NCBI GenBank assembly: GCA_945861245.1
Contig: CAMAUE010000021.1
Location: 1-50,895, forward strand
Direction: 5' to 3'
Length of the DNA: 50,895 bases
DNA from: Singulisphaera sp. GP187
GTDB lineage: Bacteria; Planctomycetota; Planctomycetia; Gemmatales; Gemmataceae
Position numbers and translations under genes: made by a program
In this document: piece by piece, positions 24,348 to 31,736 of the stretch
Layout of the letters: each line of letters begins with the position of its first letter
Position numbering within the stretch: the first letter of the stretch is position 1
The notes under the pieces: model-generated
Told to the model about the DNA's origin: nothing
Databases searched by the model: none
Seen by the model: only the letters and a program-made list of their open reading frames with translations

Positions 24348-24427
24348 CAAGCCCATCATGAGCGCAGCGATTGGTGGGGTGTTTTCAACTAGACCCCCAC
24401 CAGTCGCTGCGCTCATGGTGGGGCTTG
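24348..24427. repeat. Family F palindrome, copy 2
   Basis: Inverted arms with ATGAGCGCAGCGATTGGTGG and CCAGTCGCTGCGCTCAT, bounded by CAAGCCC and GGGCTTG. It starts 6 bases after the stop of the 902-aa gene and ends 13 bases before the next start. Confidence 0.85.
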
Positions 24428-24440
24428 CGGAGACTCATTC

Positions 24441-24992
24441 ATGAAATCGATCGTCACCATCCTCATTGCCATGCTCGCCGGCTACGTGCTGCACGCCATC
24501 GTTCCAAGTCCTGTCGCACAATCGGCACAGGACAAGAAACTCGCGGTAGGCACAAGTCCGCAGAAGAAAGCCGAAGCGCTTGGCATCACCTTCGAGAAGA
24601 TCAAGCCCGGCTACCTCAATCGCTGTGTGCGCTCGGGCAGCCTCCTCTTCACATCGGGCCACACCAGTAAGATCAAAGGCCGGCTCGGCAAGGATTTGAC
24701 GGTCGAACAGGGCCGTGAGGCGGCGAAGGAATGCGTGATCGAGGTTCTGCGTGCCGTACACGACCGCCATGGCACGCTCGACAATCTGCGCGTCGTCAAG
24801 GTGCTGGGTTGCGTAAACTCGACGCCGGACTTCATCGATCAGCCGAAAGTCATCAACGGTTGCTCGGACCTGCTGCACGAAATCTTCGGCGCCCAAACCG
24901 ACGGCTGGCACGCCCGCAGCGCGCTGGGGTTTGCATCGCTGCCGAACGGGGTTGCGGTGGAGATCGAGGCGATATTTGAAATTCGTCCTTGA
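24441..24992 (+). CDS. Secreted RidA/YjgF-like protein
   Basis: 183 residues. N-terminal signal or anchor (IVTILIAMLAGYVLHAIV), then a RidA/YjgF fold: LFTSGHTSKIKGRLGKDLT, GREAAKECVIEVLRAVHDRHG, LDNLRVVKVLGCVN, and HARSALGFASLPNGVAVEIEAI, which carries the conserved Arg and the LPxxxxVEIE block. Cytoplasmic RidA hydrolyses reactive enamine/imine intermediates; an exported member probably has another role. GGAG lies 8 bases before the ATG. It is downstream of the 902-aa gene on the same strand, separated by a family F palindrome. Confidence 0.85.
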   Translation: MKSIVTILIAMLAGYVLHAIVPSPVAQSAQDKKLAVGTSPQKKAEALGITFEKIKPGYLNRCVRSGSLLFTSGHTSKIKGRLGKDLTVEQGREAAKECVIEVLRAVHDRHGTLDNLRVVKVLGCVNSTPDFIDQPKVINGCSDLLHEIFGAQTDGWHARSALGFASLPNGVAVEIEAIFEIRP

Positions 24993-25003
24993 ATCGTCCG
25001 TGG

Positions 25004-25094
25004 TCAGTAGTCCGTAGTCCTTGGCAAATTCAAGCGGCTGCGTGCTGCTGTTGGCTGTGCATTTGCCACGGACTACGGACCGCGGACTACTGAC
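25004..25094. repeat. Family H imperfect palindrome overlapping a stop codon
   Basis: Left arm GTCAGTAGTCCGTAGTC and TTGGCAAAT; right arm ATTTGCCACGGACTACGGAC followed by a segment ending GGACTACTGAC. The left arm is shorter by an internal gap. It fills the space between convergent genes, and the TAG stop of the minus-strand gene (25087-25089) lies inside the right arm. Confidence 0.75.
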
Positions 25095-26490
25095 GTTCAG
25101 CGCGCGGTATCTGAATCGCCGCGAAAGCACATAGGCCGAAGCCGTTGGCGCGGAGGTGTTTGGGAAGGTTTTTGGCTGGATGGCCGTTGAAGTTGACGTA
25201 GAGCGTGCTGCCGTCGGCGCTGATTTTGACGCCGTAGGTGCCGCCGGGGACGTAGTCGTGGGCTTGCTCGAAGGCACGGGCCAGGAACGCGATAACTTTG
25301 CGTTGGCCCTTGGCGATGTCGTACTGGATGACGGGCGTGCCGCTGCGCGAGGCCTGGCCGTGGGCGCCAGGGAGATAATAGAGGAAGCGTTCGTCGGGCG
25401 ACAGTTCGGTGACGGTGATGTAGTCGCCGGTGAGCCAGGCGGGACCGAGAGTCGTCATTGTGTCGCGGGCAACGTGATAGCGCCAGAGGTTGCCGACTTG
25501 GTGGGCGGTGCCGAAGAGATGGCCATCGCGCGATTCGCGAGTGGATGAACGCATGCCGGGCGATTTGCCGAAATTCGATTTCGTCTGCCCGACGCGGTTG
25601 GCGGTGCGGTCGTAGCGCCAAAGGCTGCCCATGGCACCGTTGAAAAAGATGTCGCCGTTGCGAGCGAGAGCAATGGCGCGGTTGAACACGACGGCGCCAT
25701 TCTCGGACTGAAAGACCGGCTTGCGCGTTTGCAGGTCAAGCCCGTAGATCGCATTCGGCCCGACTTCGAGATTCGCCCACCAGGTATTGCGTTGGCGGTC
25801 GAAAAGCGAAGTCGCCGTGCAACGCGGCGCGTTCGGCAGCGTGGCGAGCACGGTGGTTTGGCGTTTCTGCGGATCGTATTGGTAGATTTGCCCGCCGGGT
25901 AATTGTTTCGTCCAGCGGAAGTTGGCGTTGGCGGCGCGGTTGCCGTCGTTGAGCGTGCAGGAGAAGATGATCTTGCCGTCGGCGGCTTCGTCGATTTTCG
26001 CGTGCACCTTCGACCAGGCCGGCTGCCCGGCTTGCGGCGGGATGACGCGGTTCATGTCCACGATCTGTTCGAGCGTCTTCGTGGCTGGGTTCCAGACGTA
26101 AAGAAAGCACCGCGCATCGCCGCCGGCGTCGTCGGCATGATCGCCGATGCCGCTGTAGACCTTGCCATCGGAGGCGAGACCAATGTCGCCCCACGACGAC
26201 CACAAGCGTCGGCCGATCGCGTTCGGGCCGAGGTTGTTGTGAAACGCGAGATCGACGGTCGGCGCGGTTCTGGCGACGGTGAACTCCGCGGCCCCAGCGG
26301 CCTGGCGCGATTTCGCGACGGCGTCGGGCACTTCGAGAAAGCGGTCCGAACGCAGCGTCACTGTGCCGTTCTTGGCACCGCGCAGCACGGGTGGCCAGGT
26401 GGGAGTCTCTTGCCCGAGCGCAGGCGCGACAAAATAGCCCGTAGTGGCCACAGTGCTGGTCTGCAGAAATCGGCGTCGTGTATTTCGCAT
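25087..26490 (-). CDS. Tat-exported beta-propeller-like protein (paralogue of 5010-6416)
   Basis: 467 residues. The start at 26490 (MRNTRRRFLQTS) is chosen: GGGGAG lies 6 bases upstream and the sequence is a twin-arginine signal (RRRFLQT, then TVATTGYFVAPALG). The frame upstream is unsupported. The body aligns in blocks with the 468-aa protein at 5010-6416: PTVDLAF, WSSWGDIGLASDGKVYSGIGD, DYITVTELSPDERFLYYLPG, GTPVIQYDIAKGQRKVIAFL. A Tat signal usually means export in folded form, often with a cofactor, yet no cofactor motif is visible. The paralogue uses a Sec-like signal. Function unknown. Confidence 0.78.
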   Translation of the reverse strand: MRNTRRRFLQTSTVATTGYFVAPALGQETPTWPPVLRGAKNGTVTLRSDRFLEVPDAVAKSRQAAGAAEFTVARTAPTVDLAFHNNLGPNAIGRRLWSSWGDIGLASDGKVYSGIGDHADDAGGDARCFLYVWNPATKTLEQIVDMNRVIPPQAGQPAWSKVHAKIDEAADGKIIFSCTLNDGNRAANANFRWTKQLPGGQIYQYDPQKRQTTVLATLPNAPRCTATSLFDRQRNTWWANLEVGPNAIYGLDLQTRKPVFQSENGAVVFNRAIALARNGDIFFNGAMGSLWRYDRTANRVGQTKSNFGKSPGMRSSTRESRDGHLFGTAHQVGNLWRYHVARDTMTTLGPAWLTGDYITVTELSPDERFLYYLPGAHGQASRSGTPVIQYDIAKGQRKVIAFLARAFEQAHDYVPGGTYGVKISADGSTLYVNFNGHPAKNLPKHLRANGFGLCAFAAIQIPRAERQ

Positions 26491-26562
26491 CGTGTTCTCC
26501 CCACGTTCGGTTGAATTCGCTATCTCTGTATCATATTGCGTAAGAAACAAGGAGGATTCGAC

Positions 26563-26949
26563 ATGGGCATGGAACACAAAGTCAGTATCGCACGGAACAC
26601 CGCCATCGTCTGGACCGAACTCACGGCCTATTGCAACGCACGGGCGTTCCCGCTGCAGCTTCGCATGATCGACGGCGAACTCGCGTTTCCCGATGAGACG
26701 CCGCCCCACGATTGGAAAGAGCTGCGCATCAGCACAACCGGCGGCATGATCACGCTGCGCCGCGACAACGACGGCATCAGCGTCGTCGTCTGGGGCAACG
26801 CCGACGACGCCATGCGATTAGCGTGGAACACATTGACGTTGATGTTGGCGCGTGTCACCGGCGCCAGCGTCATTGTTGACGGCGAGACAAAAACCGCCGA
26901 TACGTTCGCATCCACCGTCAGTTTGCCGATGAAATTCAAATCCGTTTAG
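26563..26949 (+). CDS. Hypothetical protein, 128 aa
   Basis: The start at 26563 (MGMEHKVSIA) has a strong AAGGAGG site 7 bases upstream; this also rejects an ATG nine codons earlier. No signal peptide or TM. It is a mixed alpha/beta protein with LRISTTGGMITLRRDNDGIS and a helix rich in A/L/T (AMRLAWNTLTLMLARVTGA). No family recognised. It is divergent from the Tat-exported gene with only 72 bases between starts, so the two may share a control region. The last codon and stop (GTT TAG) are the first six bases of a family B palindrome. Confidence 0.7.
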   Translation: MGMEHKVSIARNTAIVWTELTAYCNARAFPLQLRMIDGELAFPDETPPHDWKELRISTTGGMITLRRDNDGISVVVWGNADDAMRLAWNTLTLMLARVTGASVIVDGETKTADTFASTVSLPMKFKSV

Positions 26950-27039
26950 CCGCTCGCCTTTGGCGAGCGCGGACGCCGCGATTTTCCGCATACCGCAACA
27001 ATTGCCGCGTCCTCGCTCGCCAAAGGCGAGCGGCTAAAC
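26944..27039. repeat. Family B palindrome, copy 2, supplying a stop codon
   Basis: Arms GTTTAGCCGCTCGCCTTTGG... and ...CCAAAGGCGAGCGGCTAAAC with a long (about 40-base) centre. Its first six bases encode Val-stop of the gene at 26563. The other end lies 6 bases from the stop of the convergent Dabb-like gene. Confidence 0.92.
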
Positions 27040-27045
27040 AAGCAA

Positions 27046-27459
27046 TCACTTCTGGATATACGAATCAAACACCCGGACCTTGGTCCAGTTGGCTTTGTTC
27101 TCGGCGATGAACTGATCGTGCCGTTTGGCGATCTGGTACTTGTCGTGGGCGGCCATGTCCTTGAAGACGATGTGGAGGGCGATGTCGAAGCCGATGTCGT
27201 TGACTTCGCGTTTGAGTTCGCCACAGAGTTCGCCGGCGCCGAAGAAGACTTCACCTTCGTGGCCCGTCAAGTATTTCTGGCAAGCGTCAATGAGCTTTTT
27301 CTTCGCGGCTGGCGAGTTGTCCTTGAGCGAGAAATAGACATCGTGCGAGAGCATCGGCCCCGCCTTGGGCTGCGCTTGCGTGTTGCCACTCATCTGCCAA
27401 CCGGCGATGCCGAGACCGAGAACGAAACAGACCAGACCGACGAACCATGTACGACGCAT
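27046..27459 (-). CDS. Exported Dabb (stress-responsive alpha/beta-barrel) domain protein
   Basis: 137 residues. The start at 27459 (MRRTWFVGLVCF) has CGGAGC 7 bases upstream and begins a signal/anchor segment (FVGLVCFVLGLGIAGWQMSG). The mature part matches a Dabb fold: HDVYFSLKDNSPAAKKKLID, KYLTGHEGEVFFGAGE, DIALHIVFKDMAAHDKYQIA, HDQFIAENKANWTKVRVFD. Dabb proteins are small ferredoxin-like dimers of varied or unknown function; exported versions with this layout appear common in planctomycetes. No catalytic assignment. Confidence 0.8.
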   Translation of the reverse strand: MRRTWFVGLVCFVLGLGIAGWQMSGNTQAQPKAGPMLSHDVYFSLKDNSPAAKKKLIDACQKYLTGHEGEVFFGAGELCGELKREVNDIGFDIALHIVFKDMAAHDKYQIAKRHDQFIAENKANWTKVRVFDSYIQK

Positions 27460-27536
27460 TAGTGAAGCTCCGAGTAAGCGTGACGGGCGATAGGTGCAAT
27501 TTTTATACGGAAGGTACAGCGGGTTCAACGAGTTTT

Positions 27537-27596
27537 GTTTAGCCGCGACGCGGAGCGGAGCGCGGACGGCGAACTCGCTCCGCTCCGCGGCTAAAC
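27537..27596. repeat. Family B palindrome, variant B3
   Basis: Termini GTTTAGCCGC and GCGGCTAAAC; inner arms GACGCGGAGCGGAGC and GCTCCGCTCCGC differ from B1 and B2. It ends 6 bases before the stop of the metallophosphoesterase gene. Confidence 0.85.
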
Positions 27597-27602
27597 GAGG
27601 GC

Positions 27603-28499
27603 CTATCGGTTATGAGAAAGGCTTAGCGAAAAAGTTTCGGCATCGCGGAATCGTTTCGTTGTTGGATCGTATTCGCGGCGCAGCGCGGTCAGCGTCGTGT
27701 CGTGGATGGTGTATTCGCCGTAGGACCAGAGGCCGGTCTGCGTGGCGGACCCGGCGCAGATGACGGGGAAGTTGGCCTTCGCGGGTTTCTGGAAATGATA
27801 GGCGCCATGGCGATGCCCGTGCAGCCACAGGTTGACGCCACCGGCATTCGCGATGTCGAGCAACGCATCGAGATCGCGCAAGCCATGATAGCCGGGTTCG
27901 CGTTGGCCATTTTTGAGGCAGATCGGATAATGCAGCACGAGTATCTTGATGCCAGTCTCAAGTTCGGCGAGCAATCGTTTCAGGCGTTCCAGCTGCGCGA
28001 TGCCGATCGCCCCGCCTGCGTCCCACGCCCAGCGGTTTGCCGTCGCGGCGTTGACGGCGATCAGGCAGATCGGCCCGACCGGTTGCGCGAACGGGTAGTG
28101 CTGTTCGTCGATCCGTCGCCCGGTCTGCCAGGCGGAGAAGTAGCGTTCAAAGTGGCCCGATGCCGCTGCGGTTTCCGTGCAATAGTCATGGTTGCCCGGT
28201 ATCGCCAGGCTGGGGATCGCGAGTTCGCCGCCGCGCAGCACCTCGGCGGCGCGGCGAATTTCCGATTCGAAGCCCAATGCGGTTGCGTCGCCGGAAAATA
28301 TCAGGTGATCGATATTGCGAACGGCGATCTCGTCCATCATCCGGCACGCGACTTCCTCGGCATGGGCGAACCGCTTGCCTCTTCCCAAGAAGCGCATGTT
28401 GAACCACGATGTCAGCCGTTTGTTGAACCAGTCTTCGCGTTGCCACTCCAGCGTCGGAGTGGTAACGTGAATATCGCTGAAATGTGCGAGGCGGATCAT
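27603..28499 (-). CDS. Calcineurin-like metallophosphoesterase
   Basis: 298 residues. The five metal-binding blocks are present in order: DIH (HFSDIHVTT), GD (IFSGDATALG), GNHD (AIPGNHDY), H (VLHYPICLKNGQREPGYHG) and GHRHG (LWLHGHRHGAYHF). These form the two-metal site of the family. This arrangement fits the class III cyclic-nucleotide phosphodiesterase-like/Icc branch, but substrate is open (cAMP, phospholipid head groups or nucleotides). No signal peptide, so cytoplasmic. Family B palindromes lie on both sides. Confidence 0.9.
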   Translation of the reverse strand: MIRLAHFSDIHVTTPTLEWQREDWFNKRLTSWFNMRFLGRGKRFAHAEEVACRMMDEIAVRNIDHLIFSGDATALGFESEIRRAAEVLRGGELAIPSLAIPGNHDYCTETAAASGHFERYFSAWQTGRRIDEQHYPFAQPVGPICLIAVNAATANRWAWDAGGAIGIAQLERLKRLLAELETGIKILVLHYPICLKNGQREPGYHGLRDLDALLDIANAGGVNLWLHGHRHGAYHFQKPAKANFPVICAGSATQTGLWSYGEYTIHDTTLTALRREYDPTTKRFRDAETFSLSLSHNR

Positions 28500-28510
28500 G
28501 GCGGCTACCC

Positions 28511-28604
28511 GTTTGGCCGTTCGCCTTTGGCGAAGGCGGACTCGCCGCTTTGGCGCTTCGGTTTGACCGCTGCGCTCACGCCCGTCAAAGGCGAACGGCT
28601 AAAC
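28511..28604. repeat. Family B palindrome, copy 3 (diverged)
   Basis: GTTTGGCCGTTCGCCTTTGG at the left, CAAAGGCGAACGGCTAAAC at the right. One arm is changed at several bases but keeps pairing (CGTTCGCC with GGCGAACG). It lies between the divergent metallophosphoesterase and ferredoxin genes. Confidence 0.85.
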
Positions 28605-28687
28605 GACGAAACCCGTTGAGATTCGATCGGTAAATTCCTATACCAATGTTGTACGGCAAGGCGATCAACATCCAAAGGACGGCTGCG

Positions 28688-29065
28688 ATGCCAAAAGTCA
28701 CCTTCGTCACTGAGAAAGTCGAAATCGAAGTCCCCACCGGCTCGAATCTGCGCGATGAGGCTCGCAAGGCCGCGGTCGAGCTGCATCCTTGGATATTCAA
28801 ATATCCCGGTTTGAATTGCATGGGCCACGGTATGTGCGCCACGTGCCGAGTGCTCGTGAAAGAAGGCAAGGACAACGTCAGCAAGCCCGGCCTGATCGAG
28901 AAGGCGAGCCTCGGCGTGCTGCACGTATTTGAATCACTGGGCATGGAAGACGAAATGCGACTCGCGTGCCAATGTACTGTCACTGGAGACATCAAGGTTG
29001 AAACGAAACCCGAGATGAACATCAGCGGCGATATCTTTTGGCAGAAGCCGTACCCGAACAAATAA
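28688..29065 (+). CDS. 2Fe-2S ferredoxin
   Basis: 125 residues. The start at 28688 (MPKVTFVTEK) has AAAGGA upstream and gives the normal ferredoxin N-terminus. The cluster ligands are seen as CMGHGMCATC (C-x5-C-x2-C) and the fourth cysteine in RLACQC, the adrenodoxin-type spacing. The C-terminal tail (KVETKPEMNISGDIFWQKPY) is longer than in minimal ferredoxins. It is a cytoplasmic electron carrier; partners are not indicated by neighbours. It is followed after 11 bases by a family B palindrome. Confidence 0.9.
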   Translation: MPKVTFVTEKVEIEVPTGSNLRDEARKAAVELHPWIFKYPGLNCMGHGMCATCRVLVKEGKDNVSKPGLIEKASLGVLHVFESLGMEDEMRLACQCTVTGDIKVETKPEMNISGDIFWQKPYPNK

Positions 29066-29076
29066 CTCGCCGATTC

Positions 29077-29171
29077 GTTTAGCCGCTCGCCTTCGGCGAG
29101 CGCGGCCGCGGCGTTTGGGCGGTTCCCCGGCAAACGCGGGGTCCGTGCTCGCCAAAGGCGAGCGGCTAAAC
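29077..29171. repeat. Family B palindrome, copy 4
   Basis: Arms GTTTAGCCGCTCGCCTTCGG and CCAAAGGCGAGCGGCTAAAC, about 45-base centre. It separates the ferredoxin gene from the leuA control region. Confidence 0.9.
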
Positions 29172-29199
29172 ATTGTGATAGGTTTTCGCACAACTAACA

Positions 29200-29228
29200 T
29201 TGCTTTTTTGCGGACAATGCGCTAGAGT
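29200..29228 (+). promoter_or_regulatory. Candidate promoter for the leuA leader
   Basis: TTGCTT (29200-29205) and TAGAGT (29223-29228) with a 17-base spacer, a weak match to the sigma-70-type consensus. It is correctly placed: transcription from about 29235 would give a leader RNA of about 200 bases containing the leader ORF and terminator. Chosen mainly for position. Confidence 0.3.
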
Positions 29229-29260
29229 GGTAAGAGAGAGTAGAGATTGCACCGGTGACT

Positions 29261-29323
29261 ATGCAACGTCAGCAAAAAATCCTGTTGGGTTTTCTTCTTC
29301 TCCTTGGAGGGGACCCGTCCTAG
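29261..29323 (+). CDS. leuA leader peptide (20 codons, six leucines)
   Basis: ATG to TAG, 20 codons. Six of eight positions in one stretch are leucine: ILLGFLLLL, with codons CTG, TTG, CTT, CTT, CTC, CTT. The stop TAG (29321-29323) overlaps the first arm of a possible antiterminator (29317-29324), and a terminator follows 44 bases later, before leuA. This is the layout of a translation-coupled transcription attenuator, as known for leu operons in enterics and some actinobacteria. The ribosome site is weak (GGTG close to the ATG). The alternative reading, a chance hydrophobic ORF, is less likely given the RNA structures. Confidence 0.65.
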   Translation: MQRQQKILLGFLLLLGGDPS

Positions 29324-29375
29324 GTGCGCCACGATATTTCACACGCTCTCGATGAGAAATAACGGACCCTGGGAC
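29317..29375 (+). promoter_or_regulatory. Putative antiterminator of the leuA attenuator
   Basis: GTCCTAGG (29317-29324) can pair with CCTGGGAC (29368-29375): seven Watson-Crick pairs and one G-U. The second segment is also the left arm of the terminator, so the two structures exclude each other. The first arm covers the leader stop codon: a ribosome at the stop would block it and allow termination, while one stalled on the Leu codons would leave it free and allow readthrough. A small hairpin GGAC-CC-GTCC (29311-29320) competes for the same bases. Confidence 0.6.
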
Positions 29376-29397
29376 TAATCGTCTCAGGGTTTTTTTT
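29367..29397 (+). terminator. Intrinsic terminator in the leuA leader
   Basis: Stem CCCTGGGAC / GTCTCAGGG with loop TAATC (nine pairs, one G-U; extendable by an A-T), then eight T at 29390-29397. It lies 41 bases before the leuA ATG. It is the only clear stem-plus-long-T-run terminator I found in the window. Confidence 0.85.
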
Positions 29398-29438
29398 GGA
29401 CCGCGCCGCCCACGCCAAGCTACGAGGACCTGCTCGCC

Positions 29439-30995
29439 ATGAGCGACAATCGGCTGATAATTTTTGATACCACGCTGCGCGACGGCGAGCAATCGCCTGG
29501 TTGCAGCATGAATCTTGCTGAAAAAATCGAGATCGCCCACGCGCTTGCCGAATTGGGCGTTGATGTTATCGAGGCGGGCTTCCCGATTGCGTCGCCTGGC
29601 GATTTCGAGGCGGTGAAGACGATTGCCGAGCAGGTGACAGGCCCGATCATCTGCGGCCTGGCGCGTTGCAATAACGACGACATCGACCGCGCTTGGGAGG
29701 CGTTGCGCAATGCCAGCAAGCCGCGCATCCACGTGTTCCTGGCGACGAGTGCGATCCATCGCGAATTCAAGCTGCGCATGGCCAAGGAAGAGATCGTGCG
29801 TCGCGCGGTCGCCGGCGTGGCCCGCGCAAAAAATTACGGTGTCGAGGTCGAGTTTTCGCCCGAAGACGCGGCACGAACCGAATTGGAGTTCTTGGCCGAG
29901 GTTGTCGAACGCGTGATTGAGGCCGGCGCGACAACGGTCAACATTCCCGATACCGTCGGTTATGCCGTGCCCGAGCAATATGCAGCTGCGATTCGCTATC
30001 TGAAACAAAATGTTCGCGGCATCGACAAGGTTGTCATCAGCGTGCACTGCCATAACGACCTGGGCTTGGCCGTCGCCAACAGCCTCGCGGCGTTGAAGGA
30101 AGGGGCGCGGCAGGTCGAGTGCACCATCAATGGTCTGGGTGAGCGGGCGGGCAACTGTGCCCTTGAGGAAATCATCATGGCCGTTCGAACTCGCAATGAT
30201 TTCTTCAAGCTTGAATCCGGTATTCAGACGCGCCGACTCATGCCGACGAGCCGACTCGTTGCCCGCGTTACAGGCATGCAGGTGCAACGCAACAAGGCGA
30301 TCGTCGGCCAAAACGCCTTCGCCCACGAAGCTGGCATCCACCAGGACGGCATGCTCAAGCACGCCCAAACCTACGAAATCATGCTGCCCGAAGACGTCGG
30401 CGTGTCGCGCACCGAACTCGTGCTCGGCAAACACAGCGGCCGCCATGCCCTCAGCCAACGCATCCGCGATCTCGGGTATCACCTGGATAGCGATCATCTG
30501 AACAAAGTCTTCGATCAGTTCAAAACTTTAGCTGACCGCAAGAAGACGATCTACGACGGCGACATCGAGGCCCTCGCGGAACTGGTGCTGCACTCAGGCC
30601 CCGCGGTTTGGACGCTCGAAGCCGTGACCTGCAACGGCGGCTCGGGAACGGTTCCCAGCGCCGCCGTCGCGCTGTGGCACAAAGAAGGCATCATTCATCG
30701 CGATGCCGGCACGGGCGACGGGCCGATCGATGCCGTCTTCAAGACCATCGAACGCATCACGAATGTATATGTGAAACTGCGCAAGTTTTCCGTTACCAGC
30801 GTTACCGAAGATGAGGACGCCCAAGGCGAGGCTCAGATCGAAGCCGAGTATGAAGGCCGTGTGCTGCGCGGACGAGCTGTCAGCACCGACATCATCGATG
30901 CGAGCGCGTTGGCGTACTTGCAAGTGATCAACCGCGCAATCCTCCGCGAACAGATCAAAATGAACCCGCAGACTGGCCCGGTCGGCTCGGCATGA
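29439..30995 (+). CDS. leuA: 2-isopropylmalate synthase
   Basis: 518 residues, full length. It condenses acetyl-CoA with 2-oxoisovalerate, the first committed step of leucine synthesis, in the cytoplasm. Seen: IFDTTLRDGEQSPGCSMN (metal and substrate site, first strand), HCHNDLGLAVANS (metal-binding HxH), NGLGERAGNCALEEI, AFAHEAGIHQDGMLK, then the C-terminal regulatory LeuA dimer domain from about residue 395 (WTLEAVTCNGGSGTVPSAAV ... GRAVSTDIIDASALAYLQV), the usual site of leucine feedback inhibition. GAGG lies 11 bases before the ATG. It is preceded by the attenuator described separately, so leucine may act on both enzyme and transcription. No other leu genes are adjacent. Citramalate synthase is a less likely alternative. 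Confidence 0.97.
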   Translation: MSDNRLIIFDTTLRDGEQSPGCSMNLAEKIEIAHALAELGVDVIEAGFPIASPGDFEAVKTIAEQVTGPIICGLARCNNDDIDRAWEALRNASKPRIHVFLATSAIHREFKLRMAKEEIVRRAVAGVARAKNYGVEVEFSPEDAARTELEFLAEVVERVIEAGATTVNIPDTVGYAVPEQYAAAIRYLKQNVRGIDKVVISVHCHNDLGLAVANSLAALKEGARQVECTINGLGERAGNCALEEIIMAVRTRNDFFKLESGIQTRRLMPTSRLVARVTGMQVQRNKAIVGQNAFAHEAGIHQDGMLKHAQTYEIMLPEDVGVSRTELVLGKHSGRHALSQRIRDLGYHLDSDHLNKVFDQFKTLADRKKTIYDGDIEALAELVLHSGPAVWTLEAVTCNGGSGTVPSAAVALWHKEGIIHRDAGTGDGPIDAVFKTIERITNVYVKLRKFSVTSVTEDEDAQGEAQIEAEYEGRVLRGRAVSTDIIDASALAYLQVINRAILREQIKMNPQTGPVGSA

Positions 30996-31055
30996 TTTCC
31001 GCTTGCGGCTTAGCGCTCGCGTGGGATTATCCGAACGCTAAGCCGCAAGCGGAAA
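30995..31055. repeat. Family A palindrome, copy 5
   Basis: Arms ATTTCCGCTTGCGGCTTAGC and GCTAAGCCGCAAGCGGAAAT, extended by GC; centre includes GTGGGATTATCCG. It begins at the last base of the leuA stop codon. Confidence 0.9.
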
Positions 31056-31196
31056 TTAACGATTGAGGTTTCCGATATGTGATTTGGCGTTATTGGTTAT
31101 CGACGTTAGACATCTCCGGAACGGAGGAGGGCGTGCGAACGCTCCTGACGCTTGATATCCATTTTCCTGTCCCTTTTTTCACGTTAGGAGTCGTTT

Positions 31197-31655
31197 ATGT
31201 ACGGTTCCACCTTCCTCGTCCTCTCCACGCTCCAACTTCTCGGCGCCAGCAGCGCCAACCCGAAGTCCTACGAAAAAACCGCCCCGAACATCCGCCAGAT
31301 CGACGCCGATGTAGCCGACATCAGCGGCTATTACACCTGCAAAGGCCAGGAGGCCGGCGGCAAGAACTATGGCGGCATCGTCGTGCTGACCAAGAAAAAT
31401 GACGTCTACGTCGTCCAATGGATTGTCGGCGGCGGCGCCAATTTCACCGGCATCGCCATCCGCCAAGGAAGTACGCTCGCCGCCAGCTGGACGCTACCGA
31501 GCGAACGCGGCACGGTTCGAGGCATCAACCTCTACCGCATCGAATCGACGCCGAACGGCCCCCGCTTAACTGGCCGCTGGGCGTCGCTGCCTGGCCCGGG
31601 CGTGCAGCAGAACGAGACGCTTTTGTTTTTGAAGAAGCTGGATGTTGAGGAATAG
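31197..31655 (+). CDS. Secreted hypothetical protein, 152 aa
   Basis: AGGAG lies 7 bases before the ATG at 31197. A short hydrophobic N-terminus (MYGSTFLVLSTLQLLGASSA) looks like a Sec signal. The mature part is a small beta-rich domain: ISGYYTCKGQEAGGKNYGGI, VVQWIVGGGANFTGIAIRQG, GINLYRIESTPNGPRLTGRW. The pattern GxYxCxGxExGGKxYxG with following W and GIxIR appears to be a recurrent planctomycete secreted domain, but I cannot name it. No catalytic residues. Followed 1 base after the stop by a family B palindrome. Confidence 0.7.
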   Translation: MYGSTFLVLSTLQLLGASSANPKSYEKTAPNIRQIDADVADISGYYTCKGQEAGGKNYGGIVVLTKKNDVYVVQWIVGGGANFTGIAIRQGSTLAASWTLPSERGTVRGINLYRIESTPNGPRLTGRWASLPGPGVQQNETLLFLKKLDVEE

Positions 31656-31656
31656 T

Positions 31657-31733
31657 GTTTAGCCGCTCGCCTTTGGCGAGCGCGGGCCTTGTCGCATCAT
31701 TACGTCGCGCTCGCCAAAGGCGAGCGGCTAAAC
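31657..31733. repeat. Family B palindrome, copy 5
   Basis: Arms GTTTAGCCGCTCGCCTTTGG... and ...CCAAAGGCGAGCGGCTAAAC, about 21-base centre. It lies between convergent genes, touching the stop of one (31655) and 3 bases from the other (31737). Confidence 0.93.
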
Positions 31734-31736
31734 AAA

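Noticed and set aside
27702-28619. 305-codon plus-strand frame opposite the metallophosphoesterase
   Set aside because: Shadow frame whose end is a translated family B palindrome.
29259-30497. 412-codon minus-strand frame covering leuA and its leader
   Set aside because: Antisense shadow; leuA itself is unmistakable on the plus strand.
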